From contig CAYFNT010000006.1 of NCBI GenBank assembly GCA_964344565.1, positions 1-64,000 of the forward strand: DNA of 64,000 nucleotides, given 5' to 3'. A program made the translations under genes and the position numbers. The number at the start of each line of letters is the position of its first letter. The first letter of the stretch is position 1. The DNA comes from JACNKJ01 sp964344565 (lineage in GTDB: Bacteria; Krumholzibacteriota; Krumholzibacteriia; JACNKJ01). The notes under the pieces are model-generated. The model was not told the DNA's origin. It was given only the letters and a program-made list of their open reading frames with translations, and did not search any database. This document shows, one piece after another, positions 7,945 through 15,303 of this stretch.

Positions 7945-10290
7945 ATGCTCAGAATCAGCAATTGCTCAGGTTACGATGCTTCTCGCTCCAAAGAAGAGAA
8001 CAGCTACCGAGTCGCCTCCGGGTGGGAAGACAATGAAATCCCATGGGAGGAAGAGTCCATCGTTCGACTCGTCACTGAATCAGGCATATCCTGTAACTTC
8101 TACTCGTCAGGTGTGCGCCGAAATGAGAACTGGCAGGGCACAGAGTCTGTCATGCTCGACTTTGATGACGGGGCGATCACTATCGAAGACTTGGAGATCT
8201 ATCAGGACGTCTCTCCCTTCAACAGCTACCTCTTCAGTAGCCAGAATCACATGAAGGTAAAGGGGAACTCTCCTGCCTGTCCGAGACTCCGCCTCTTGAT
8301 TCCGCTGGATCGCCCCATCTATGGCGATGCCGAATTAGAGAAGCTCAAAGATTGCTTCGTAGATGAGCTCGGACATTTCGATACATCCTGCTTTGAGAAG
8401 GCGCGCTACTTTGCCCATGGGACAACAGACGTGAGTCGTTTTGTCTCAGGAAAGGGCTTCTTTCCTGTCGATGCCCGGCTACTTGCCTTTTCAAGGGAGA
8501 CATCTCAACGCTTCAAGAAAAGCAGAATAGCAGCAACTCAAGCAGAAACACTTGATCTGGCAGGCCTTGAGAATATCTCCGTTCCCGAGCAGGGAGACTA
8601 TCCGGACAAGGTGGTCGAGCATACTAGGAAGTATCCGGAGCGGAAGCTGGCACTCAACCTATCAGGGAAGCGAACGGAACCGGAGTTTAGTCGTCCTCAG
8701 GATGATGGTTCAAAGGTTCATGATCGTTCTCGGTATGACATCTCCACCGCGAAGCTGTGTTTCCTCATCGGGTGCACCCCTGAAGAAGCACTGGAGACGC
8801 TACTCGCCTCTCCGCATGGACGTGCCTATGAAGCATGGACAACAGGAGATCAGCAGTATGTTCTCCATAAGCTCGAGGACGGATACAAGTACGCGATCGA
8901 GGACAGACAGGAGCAAGAGGTTCTAGGAAGTTCTGCTCCTGACCTCGCCAGGCGATTCCTCAGACTCCACTATCCCTCAATAGATGGCTTTCCCACGTTC
9001 CTAGCTTGGAATGAGCGCCTCTATCGCTTTGTGGAAACTCATTGGCATGAGATGGAGGATGCCGAGCTCAATGCCCAGCTAAATGCGTTTCTTCGGGAAA
9101 CGGAAGCTAAGGATAAGGCGGGAACACCCTTCCAGGGATACGTGAAGAGGAACATCCTCGAAGCTTCGCACCTTCCGAAGGATTTCTCACTGGGCGATTG
9201 GCTGGATGGAGAAGATCGAGGACTTCAGATCAATCTGCAGAATGGTCAGTTCTCCCTCGATATGTATCTCTTTGGGGTTAAGTCCCCCATTCACGGGCAC
9301 ACTCCCAACTACTTCACCACGACCTGCCTTCCCTTCAGCTTCAATGAGCGAGCTCAATGTCTACGCTGGATGCAGTTCCTCGACGAAGTCGCACCGGATC
9401 CTGAGATCCAGCGAATGCTGCAGCAGATGATGGGATTGTTCCTAGTCCCGGACCGAAACTTCCAGCACTTCTGGATTCTTGTGGGACCTGGTGCGAACGG
9501 GAAGTCGAAAGTGTGTGAAGTGTTGAGTACTCTCTTGGGCGAGAAGAATGTCTCCAATGTCTCGCTGGAGCAGATGTCCGAGAAGCACACCCCCATCGCC
9601 ATGCTTGGAAAACTCGCCAACATCGCCTACGAAATCGAGACGGAAGAAGTGAAGGCGGGCGAGGGAATCATCAAAGCGATTACTGGAGGAGACCCCATCA
9701 CTCTGAATGAGAAGTTCCGATCCCCTTTCCAGGCAGTACTCGACGCGAGACTGCTATTCGCATGCAATGAGCTCCCCGTCTTCAAAGACCGGAGCCAGGC
9801 GATCAAGCGGCGACTCGTCATCATCCCGATGATGGTTGAGATCCCGAAACACAAGCGGGACCTCAGACTGTTTGAGAAACTGCAGAAGGAACTACCTGGG
9901 ATACTAAACTGGGCACTGGAGGGACTGAAGGACCTCTATAGTTCTCAAACACTCTTCGAGGCCCAGGCCGCTCGGAGATTGAAAGAGGACCATCTCAGGG
10001 CAAGCAATCCCTGGGAAGAGTGGATCACAGATCACTTCGAGTTCGACCGGACCTACACGCACTCCGTCCCAACGCTGGAAGCCTACCGAGCATTCGAAGA
10101 TCACTTCCGAGCACGGGGATACGGAAAGGTCATCAATGGCTCAGCCTTTGGAAAGGCGATCTTCCGTGTGTTTCCCGACGTGAAGAAGTCAAGGATCCGG
10201 ACTTCGACAGGCAAGGAGTATCATTACTCCGGACTAAAGTGGATTGACGGCGAGCCTCCGCCGCTGGTGGCAACCCCGATGGGATTCTAG
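7945..10290 (+). CDS. Phage/plasmid P4-type primase-helicase
   Basis: 781 residues from the ATG at 7945, which follows GGAAGGGGAG; an in-frame ATG at 7909 with GAGGAGG upstream is the alternative. The N-terminal half has primase-like features (VMLDFDDG near the start and an acidic cluster). The C-terminal half is a D5/P4 superfamily 3 helicase: Walker A GPGANGKS (514 to 521), an acidic IAYEIETEE Walker B region, and the sensor stretch LLFACNELPVFKDRS before RRLVIIP. Such proteins initiate replication of satellite phages and plasmids by opening their origin and laying primers. It implies that this element can replicate when excised. An inverted-repeat-rich region follows directly and may be its target. 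Confidence 0.88.
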   Translation: MLRISNCSGYDASRSKEENSYRVASGWEDNEIPWEEESIVRLVTESGISCNFYSSGVRRNENWQGTESVMLDFDDGAITIEDLEIYQDVSPFNSYLFSSQNHMKVKGNSPACPRLRLLIPLDRPIYGDAELEKLKDCFVDELGHFDTSCFEKARYFAHGTTDVSRFVSGKGFFPVDARLLAFSRETSQRFKKSRIAATQAETLDLAGLENISVPEQGDYPDKVVEHTRKYPERKLALNLSGKRTEPEFSRPQDDGSKVHDRSRYDISTAKLCFLIGCTPEEALETLLASPHGRAYEAWTTGDQQYVLHKLEDGYKYAIEDRQEQEVLGSSAPDLARRFLRLHYPSIDGFPTFLAWNERLYRFVETHWHEMEDAELNAQLNAFLRETEAKDKAGTPFQGYVKRNILEASHLPKDFSLGDWLDGEDRGLQINLQNGQFSLDMYLFGVKSPIHGHTPNYFTTTCLPFSFNERAQCLRWMQFLDEVAPDPEIQRMLQQMMGLFLVPDRNFQHFWILVGPGANGKSKVCEVLSTLLGEKNVSNVSLEQMSEKHTPIAMLGKLANIAYEIETEEVKAGEGIIKAITGGDPITLNEKFRSPFQAVLDARLLFACNELPVFKDRSQAIKRRLVIIPMMVEIPKHKRDLRLFEKLQKELPGILNWALEGLKDLYSSQTLFEAQAARRLKEDHLRASNPWEEWITDHFEFDRTYTHSVPTLEAYRAFEDHFRARGYGKVINGSAFGKAIFRVFPDVKKSRIRTSTGKEYHYSGLKWIDGEPPPLVATPMGF

Positions 10291-10310
10291 CTGTCCCAAG
10301 CGGGACAGCT
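10289..10310. repeat. Perfect 9-bp hairpin just after the primase gene
   Basis: AGCTGTCCC-AAGC-GGGACAGCT is a perfect inverted repeat that begins within the primase stop codon. No T-run follows, so a rho-independent terminator is less likely than a protein-binding or RNA-stability element. Confidence 0.6.
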
Positions 10311-10602
10311 TCTGCCCCAAGAGAATTGGATTTGCTAGGGACACGAAAGAGTGTTGTAAGTGATTGAATATCTTAGGCATGCAAACACTCACACACTCTT
10401 GGACCTAGTGTCCCTAGTAAATTTCAACAAGATAGATGAAGTATAGTGATGATAGTATATTATATATTATAGAAAGAATTCCCGATTTCCTAGGTCCACT
10501 AGGACCAGGTCGCATTCTGTTGACTTACTGCCACTTACAAAGCGACAAAGGGTCTGATACAGGGCCAACCTAGGGGCAGAATTGGGAATAAGAAAGGTGT
10601 GG
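10310..10602. other. Intergenic region rich in nested inverted repeats; candidate replication origin or control region
   Basis: No convincing gene lies here. CTAGGGACAC (10335-10344) and GTGTCCCTAG (10408-10417) are perfect inverted arms. Just inside them AAGAGTGT (10347-10354) pairs with ACACTCTT (10393-10400). GGACCTAG (10401-10408) is repeated inverted as CTAGGTCC (10490-10497). TTCTGCCCC (10310-10318) reappears inverted as GGGGCAGAA (10573-10581). An AT-rich block runs from about 10440 to 10475. Inverted or iterated sites beside an AT-rich block next to a P4-type primase gene are typical of satellite origins. Regulation of the downstream excisionase-integrase pair is the other reading. 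Confidence 0.5.
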
Positions 10603-10941
10603 ATGCTAGTGTATTCACACCATCAACCGAAATTCAAATTGCAACATGAACAAACCAACAGACCAAGTCTCGATACCGAGCTGGTCACCAAACTCGCCGA
10701 TCTCCTCGACGGGTTTTCACGCGAGCTACGTCAGCTCGTTCTAGAACACCAACACACTTACACACTCACTCACCTTCTAGACGCTGAAGGAGCTGCTGAG
10801 CTCCTCGGCCTCTCGGTCAGCAAAATCCGAGAGATGTGTTTGAAGGATGAGATTCCCCACATCTCTTTCGGCAGGTCGGTTCGATTCGATCCGACTGCCT
10901 TGAAGTTCTGGTGGGAAAAACTGCAGAAAGGAGGCGAGTAG
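10603..10941 (+). CDS. Excisionase-family helix-turn-helix protein
   Basis: 112 residues from the ATG at 10603, preceded by GAAAGGTGTGG; an in-frame TTG at 10582 would add 7 residues. The C-terminal half is a MerR/Xis-like winged HTH of the HTH_17 type: LLDAEGAAELLGLSVSKIRE, then PHISFGRSVRFDPTAL and a final helix with WWEKL. Such proteins bend att-site DNA and steer integrases toward excision. The N-terminal 50 residues are an unassigned helix-rich extension. Its TAG stop is followed at once by the integrase ATG, and the integrase ribosome-binding site AAAGGAGG lies within this gene, so the two are translationally linked. Confidence 0.8.
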   Translation: MLVYSHHQPKFKLQHEQTNRPSLDTELVTKLADLLDGFSRELRQLVLEHQHTYTLTHLLDAEGAAELLGLSVSKIREMCLKDEIPHISFGRSVRFDPTALKFWWEKLQKGGE

Positions 10942-12069
10942 ATGGCTTGCGTAAGGAAGCACCGTGGCAAGTGGGTCATTGACTATCGTGATGCGACCGG
11001 GAAGCGACACGTCGAAGTCTCGGGGACGAACAAGAAGGAAGCGGAGCGCCAACTGAGGCAAGTACTCAATCAGATTGACGACGGAACATACCGTCCTGAT
11101 GGAAAGAAGATGAAGTTCAGCGACTACGCTACCGCGTGGGTCGCCGGCAAAAAGTCAGATCTTAAGCATGGGACCTGGAGCACTTACAACGGCCAGCTCA
11201 CTCGGTACTTGCTCAATCCTGAACTTGGTCTAGCGGAGAAGAAGCTCGCCTCGATGAATCGCCCAACCGTGATGGCCTTCAAGCAAGCCCTCATGAAGAA
11301 GAACTCAGAGCTGAAGCCTCGAACCGTGAATGCCATTCTCGTTCTTCTCGGCAGCATCCTGCAGAGCGCTCTCATGGACGGCTACATCTCGATCAATGCC
11401 GCTCGATTGGTCAAGAAGCTTCCCCTGGAGCACCGGGAAATGGAAATCCTCTCTCCGGAGGACATCCAGAAGCTGCTGACGACTGCGGAAGAGACCGACT
11501 GGGATCTCTACGTCATGGTTTTCCTGCTGGTCATGACCGGCATGCGGCGGGGTGAGATGCTGGGACTCGACTGGAAGTCAGTTGATTTCCCCAACAAGAA
11601 ACTGATCATCCGTCGCAGCTACACCAGCAAGCAGTTCCAGGAGCCCAAGACGAAATCCTCTCGAAGAGCCGTCAACCTGGGTTCCAAGGCAATCAATCTG
11701 TTGAAAAAGCACCGCCTCAAGAAGGGTAATCCGTCAGGAACAACCCTCCTATTCGATCGAGGTGACGGTCACCCCCTGGATCCGGACACCTTGTCTTCGG
11801 TCTACTGGCCGCGACTGCTTCGAGCGGCTGAGATCAGGGAATCGGTTCGGCTCCACGATCTGCGCCACACCTTCTGCAGTCTGCTGATCGCCCAGGGAGC
11901 CAGCCCCAAGTACATCCAGAGCCAGCTCGGGCATTCCAGCATCATGGTGACCATGGATCGCTACGGTCACCTCATGCCGGAGACCAACGAGAGGGAAACG
12001 GAACTTCTGGACGAGACCGTATTCGGCAAGGAGAAACGAAGTGGGGACAAATTGGGTACATCCGGCTGA
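10942..12069 (+). CDS. int: Tyrosine recombinase (integrase) of the element
   Basis: 375 residues. The N-terminus (about 1 to 45) is an arm-type DNA-binding domain (GKWVIDYRDATGKRH). A SAM-like core-binding domain spans about 55 to 150. The catalytic domain has all expected residues: Arg202 in TGMRRGE, His305 and Arg308 in LHDLRHT, His331 in LGHSS and the nucleophile Tyr341 in DRYGH. It is therefore likely active. It would join the element to the chromosome at the tRNA-Arg gene 65 bases downstream. Codon use is lighter in GC than in backbone genes, as expected of transferred DNA. Its stop is followed by a bidirectional terminator. Confidence 0.93.
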   Translation: MACVRKHRGKWVIDYRDATGKRHVEVSGTNKKEAERQLRQVLNQIDDGTYRPDGKKMKFSDYATAWVAGKKSDLKHGTWSTYNGQLTRYLLNPELGLAEKKLASMNRPTVMAFKQALMKKNSELKPRTVNAILVLLGSILQSALMDGYISINAARLVKKLPLEHREMEILSPEDIQKLLTTAEETDWDLYVMVFLLVMTGMRRGEMLGLDWKSVDFPNKKLIIRRSYTSKQFQEPKTKSSRRAVNLGSKAINLLKKHRLKKGNPSGTTLLFDRGDGHPLDPDTLSSVYWPRLLRAAEIRESVRLHDLRHTFCSLLIAQGASPKYIQSQLGHSSIMVTMDRYGHLMPETNERETELLDETVFGKEKRSGDKLGTSG

Positions 12070-12092
12070 TTCCAGGCCCTAGGCAAAGACAA

Positions 12093-12121
12093 AGCCCGCT
12101 GCTAACTCTAAGCAGCGGGCT
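12093..12121. terminator. Bidirectional rho-independent terminator between int and the tRNA operon
   Basis: An 11-bp perfect stem (AGCCCGCTGCT and AGCAGCGGGCT) with a 7-base loop is followed on the plus strand by CTTTTAT. On the minus strand it is followed by TTTGTCTTTG. It can end transcription both from the integrase and from the tRNA operon. Confidence 0.85.
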
Positions 12122-12133
12122 CTTTTATCTCGG

Positions 12134-12207
<74 letters not shown>

Positions 12208-12264
12208 ATTCGGCACCGAAGTGCCGGGTCAGAGGCTGGCGCGGCAACCCAAGACCCTATTCGG

Positions 12265-12354
12265 CGGAGAGGCAGGGATTTGAACCCTGGGTGAGCTTTT
12301 TACACCCACACTCGCTTAGCAGGCGAGCACCTTCAGCCACTCGGTCACCTCTCC
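12265..12354 (-). tRNA. tRNA-Ser (anticodon GCT)
   Basis: A type II tRNA with a long variable arm. The acceptor stem is GGAGAGG/CCTCTCC with discriminator G, and the anticodon stem CTCGC/GCGAG encloses CTGCTAA, giving GCT. The T arm contains GGTTCAAATCC. CCA is not encoded. It is the second tRNA of the operon. Confidence 0.95.
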
Positions 12355-12364
12355 GGAGGCCAGG

Positions 12365-12446
12365 CGGAGGACGAGGGACTCGAACCCCCAAGGGCAAAGC
12401 CCGGCGGTTTTCAAGACCGCTGCCTTACCAGTTAGGCTAGTCCTCC
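12365..12446 (-). tRNA. tRNA-Ser (anticodon TGA)
   Basis: A type II tRNA with acceptor stem GGAGGAC/GTCCTCC and discriminator G. Anticodon stem GCGGT/ACCGC encloses CTTGAAA, giving TGA. The variable arm contains GGGCTTTGCCC, and the T arm contains GGTTCGAGTCC. It is the first tRNA of the operon, about 30 bases after the predicted start point. Confidence 0.95.
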
Positions 12447-12482
12447 GGCGCACGGAGGGTAGCCAAAATCAGGCCGGCGCGC

Positions 12483-12511
12483 AATATATCAAGCCCTTGG
12501 GATTCTGTCAA
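12483..12511 (-). promoter_or_regulatory. Sigma70-type promoter of the Ser-Ser-Arg tRNA operon
   Basis: On the minus strand TTGACA (12511-12506), a 17-base spacer and TATATT (12488-12483) form a near-consensus promoter. Transcription would begin near 12476. The -35 box overlaps the last codons of the upstream peptidase gene. Confidence 0.85.
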
Positions 12512-13530
12512 TTGAGGCGCCTGGACGACTTTCTCGGCCGCCTCCGCCGCCGCGGAATCACCTGCCCACGACCGCTTTCCAGTTTCTCCCGCTCGAGCCA
12601 TGCGGCCTCGTAGTTCAGCTCCCCATCCCCCGCCAGGGCCGGCTTCCGGCGCCGCCTGCGCCTCAGCCAGGCGATGAGGAAGAGCACCAGGCCCAAGGAC
12701 AGAAGGGGTCCCCCGCCGTAGAGCAGCCCGAGGCTGCGATGGCCGGGCAGAATCTCCGCATCGAAGTACTCTTCGAATTCGAGACCGCCCAGGTCGTATC
12801 GCAGGGGCAGGGCCTCCTCCATGGGTACGCCGCGGGCCAGATCGCGGAAGAGCAGATTCCAGGCTGCCGGATCCCGCCAGAGCCAGAGCACCGCGGCCTG
12901 GCTCTCGGCGTAGGCCAGATTGGCCCGCGAACCCCCGCTGGGGAATCGTCCGCGCAGCTCTCCCAGGGGAATGCCGTTCCCCAGCCAGGCCACTCGACCC
13001 AAGAGCCACTGGTCCCGCTCCTCCCACTCGGCGGCGAAGACCTGGGCGAATCCCTCGTGGAACCAGCGCGGCAGGCGCGCCCGCGGCAGGGCCCGGTCGA
13101 GCACGATGTGTCCGATCTCATGGCGCAGGATGCGCCGGCGATCCTCGATCTGGAAGAAGCGGGTCTTGTCGAGCAAAACGGTGCGGCCGGGCTCGAGGAT
13201 GAGCGCCGCCGCCCACTCGGGATTGCGGCCCCGGGCCTCGCGGCTGAACTCGGCGGCGTTGGGCGCCAGGATGATGCGCACCGGCTCGGGCCCCAGGGGC
13301 CCGCTCCAACTGGCGAGGGCCGCCTCGGCCTCGCGCTGGATCTCATCGGCGAGGGCCCTGTCTTCGGCGTCGTGGATCATCATCACCGGCGGCGCGGCCA
13401 TCGCGCTCGCGGCGAGGAGGAGACCAAAGGCTATGGCGAACAGTCCTCTGGAAATCAGGCCCCAAGGCTTGATTTCCAGACGGTCGTAAAGTCCACCCGG
13501 GTGGACTCGCGAAAGGAGGCGCCAGCTCAC
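12508..13530 (-). CDS. Membrane-anchored peptidase MA-like zinc metalloprotease
   Basis: 340 residues. An N-terminal hydrophobic segment (about residues 28 to 46, ending ASAMAA) would export the protein. The domain that follows is of the peptidase MA gluzincin type, with zinc-binding HEIGH (His137 to His141) and a downstream WFHEGFAQVFA motif supplying the glutamate ligand. Near the C-terminus is a second membrane segment (about 275 to 292), followed by a strongly basic tail rich in Arg. The fold places the catalytic domain outside the inner membrane with a cytoplasmic basic tail. It starts at a GTG that overlaps the mnmA stop as GTGA, with GAGGAGG upstream. Substrates are unknown. Confidence 0.75.
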   Translation of the reverse strand: MSWRLLSRVHPGGLYDRLEIKPWGLISRGLFAIAFGLLLAASAMAAPPVMMIHDAEDRALADEIQREAEAALASWSGPLGPEPVRIILAPNAAEFSREARGRNPEWAAALILEPGRTVLLDKTRFFQIEDRRRILRHEIGHIVLDRALPRARLPRWFHEGFAQVFAAEWEERDQWLLGRVAWLGNGIPLGELRGRFPSGGSRANLAYAESQAAVLWLWRDPAAWNLLFRDLARGVPMEEALPLRYDLGGLEFEEYFDAEILPGHRSLGLLYGGGPLLSLGLVLFLIAWLRRRRRRKPALAGDGELNYEAAWLEREKLESGRGQVIPRRRRRPRKSSRRLN

Positions 13531-14627
13531 GGCCCCGCCTCCTCGATGATGCCATGCCCCATGACGCGGTCGCCCTCATAGAGCACCAGGCTCTGTCCCG
13601 GCGCCGCCGCGCTCACGGGCGCGGCGAAGCGAAGGCTCAGGCGATCGCCCGCCAGCTCGAGAGACACCACCGGACGCGGTTCGCTGCGGTAGCGAATCTT
13701 TCCGGTCAGCGCCGCAGTCTCCGCGCCCGGCGCCAGCCAGGCCCAGGAAGCCGTCACCGAAAGGGCGAACAGATCGGATTCCTCGCCGAGATGGACCCGG
13801 CCGTTGGCGGCATCGACGCGCGTCACGTAGACAGGCCGGCCCAGCGCCACACCCAGGCCCTGACGCTGTCCCACGGTGAAGAGCTCCACGCCACGATGCT
13901 CCCCCAGCACCGCACCGTCGGGCCCGATGATCTCACCCCGGCGGAGCGCGCCGAAGTCGGAGAGATAGTCTTCGAGGGTCCGTCCTGTCATGAAACAGAC
14001 GTCCTGGCTCTCGCCCTTCTCGGCGATGTGCAGGCCGGCCTCTCGGGCCATCTCCCGCACGGCGGGCTTCTCGAAATCTCCGAGTGGAAAGAGCGTTCGC
14101 GTGTAACCGGCGGGATCCATGCCGGCGAGGAAGTAGGACTGATCCTTGCCGCCGTCCCGGCCGCGGGCGAGGAAAAGATCATCGCCCCCGGCGACGATGC
14201 GCGCATAGTGCCCGGTGGCGACCGCATCGCAGCCCAGGCGATCGGCCTCTTCGAGCAGACGCGGAAAGCGCACCGCGGTGTTGCAGCGCACGCAGGGGTT
14301 CGGCGTGCGGCCGCGGGCATACTCGTCGTGGAAGTCGTCCACCACCTCGCGCTCGAAGCGCTCGGTCTCGTCCACGAGTGCGTGTTCGATGCCGAGCTTC
14401 TCGCAGACGCGGCGGGCGTCGTCCACGGCCTCGAGGGAACAGCAACTGCGCTCGGGAAGATCGTCGCGCTCCGTGAAGCAGAAGTTGCGGAAGGTGGCCC
14501 CGACGACTTCGGCACCGGCCTCGCGCAGCAGCCAGGCGGCCACGGAGGAATCCACGCCTCCGCTCATGGCCAGCAAGACGCGGCGGCCCGACAGGCGGCC
14601 GGGCAGAGAGTATCGGGCGTCGGTCAT
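13527..14627 (-). CDS. mnmA: tRNA-specific 2-thiouridylase MnmA
   Basis: 366 residues. It has the PP-loop SGGVDSS (22 to 28) that binds ATP, the NPCVRCN motif with catalytic Cys112, and the second redox cysteine in SQDVCFMTG. The C-terminal half holds the TrmU-type beta-barrel with GQRQGLGVA. The enzyme places sulfur on U34 of the tRNAs for Lys, Glu and Gln in the cytoplasm. It begins 4 bases after the first DUF507 gene and overlaps the peptidase gene, so it is part of a four-gene operon. Extra cysteines (CCS near 62) are common in this branch of the family. Confidence 0.95.
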   Translation of the reverse strand: MTDARYSLPGRLSGRRVLLAMSGGVDSSVAAWLLREAGAEVVGATFRNFCFTERDDLPERSCCSLEAVDDARRVCEKLGIEHALVDETERFEREVVDDFHDEYARGRTPNPCVRCNTAVRFPRLLEEADRLGCDAVATGHYARIVAGGDDLFLARGRDGGKDQSYFLAGMDPAGYTRTLFPLGDFEKPAVREMAREAGLHIAEKGESQDVCFMTGRTLEDYLSDFGALRRGEIIGPDGAVLGEHRGVELFTVGQRQGLGVALGRPVYVTRVDAANGRVHLGEESDLFALSVTASWAWLAPGAETAALTGKIRYRSEPRPVVSLELAGDRLSLRFAAPVSAAAPGQSLVLYEGDRVMGHGIIEEAGP

Positions 14628-14631
14628 GGAA

Positions 14632-14916
14632 TCAGCGGATCACGTAGCCGCGGGCCCGGGCCAGCTCGTCCTTGGCCTTGTCGATGAGGATCTCCCACTC
14701 CGAGCTGCCGTGGACGATCTTGCGCTGGTAGCTCTCGACCCGGGCGGCGGCCTCCTCGTTGATCTGGTCTTCGATCTCCAGGTCGTGGGTGATCCAGGTC
14801 TCGATGACGTCCTCGAAGGCGCGCTCGGTGAGCGTGATGTCGACCAGCTCCTCGTCCAGAAGGCGGTTCACGATGCGGGCGGCGAGGATCTCGATGCGTT
14901 CTTCGCTCAGTCTCAC
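14632..14916 (-). CDS. DUF507 family protein
   Basis: 94 residues, helical and highly charged, with IEDQINEEAAARVESYQ and a final KDELARARGY motif. It is a paralogue of the gene just upstream (14913-15194), with which it shares length, the IEDxI core and the terminal Gly-Tyr. The GTG start overlaps the previous stop as GTGA. DUF507 proteins usually occur as such tandem pairs in deep-branching bacteria. Their function is unknown; a structural or nucleic-acid-linked role beside mnmA is only suggested by position. Confidence 0.85.
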   Translation of the reverse strand: MRLSEERIEILAARIVNRLLDEELVDITLTERAFEDVIETWITHDLEIEDQINEEAAARVESYQRKIVHGSSEWEILIDKAKDELARARGYVIR

Positions 14917-15194
14917 AGCGTGTACCCCCTCTTCTTGGCCAGTTCGGTCTTGAGCTTGCGTCGCAAGATGGCCTGGTCCATGTCGCCGGCGGAGATCTGA
15001 CGTTCGTACTGCTCGAGGACCTTGTCCACCTCGTCGTCGATCTCGTCCTCGATCTTCAGTTCCTCGGTGATCTCCCAGCCGATGATGCGAGCCACCTCAT
15101 CCTCATCGCCCGCGATGAAGATGCCTTCCCGCTCGCGCATGAGTTTGACCAGCTTGTCGGACAGGTACTCGATCTTGTTGCTTGACAGGCGCAT
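14913..15194 (-). CDS. DUF507 family protein
   Basis: 93 residues from the ATG at 15194, which has GGAGG 6 bases upstream; an upstream extension to 15314 has no ribosome-binding site. The sequence starts MRLSSNKIEYLSDKLVKLM and ends with AKKRGYTL, the usual DUF507 frame, and is rich in Glu and Asp in the middle. It is the first gene of the operon DUF507-DUF507-mnmA-peptidase and has its own promoter. Function unknown. Confidence 0.85.
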   Translation of the reverse strand: MRLSSNKIEYLSDKLVKLMREREGIFIAGDEDEVARIIGWEITEELKIEDEIDDEVDKVLEQYERQISAGDMDQAILRRKLKTELAKKRGYTL

Positions 15195-15213
15195 GGATTT
15201 CCTCCGTGGGCAA

Positions 15214-15242
15214 AATCTAGGGGACCGGCAGGCCTCTGTAAA
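15214..15242 (-). promoter_or_regulatory. Promoter of the DUF507-mnmA operon
   Basis: On the minus strand TTTACA (15242-15237), a 17-base spacer and TAGATT (15219-15214) precede the operon. The predicted start point is close to 15207, giving a leader of only about 12 bases that carries the GGAGG site. Confidence 0.65.
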
Positions 15243-15303
15243 CCCCCTTTCCGTGGCCCGTTTTTCGCAGTTCCCCGGCGGCGGATTCCGCATCCAAGAA
15301 GGC

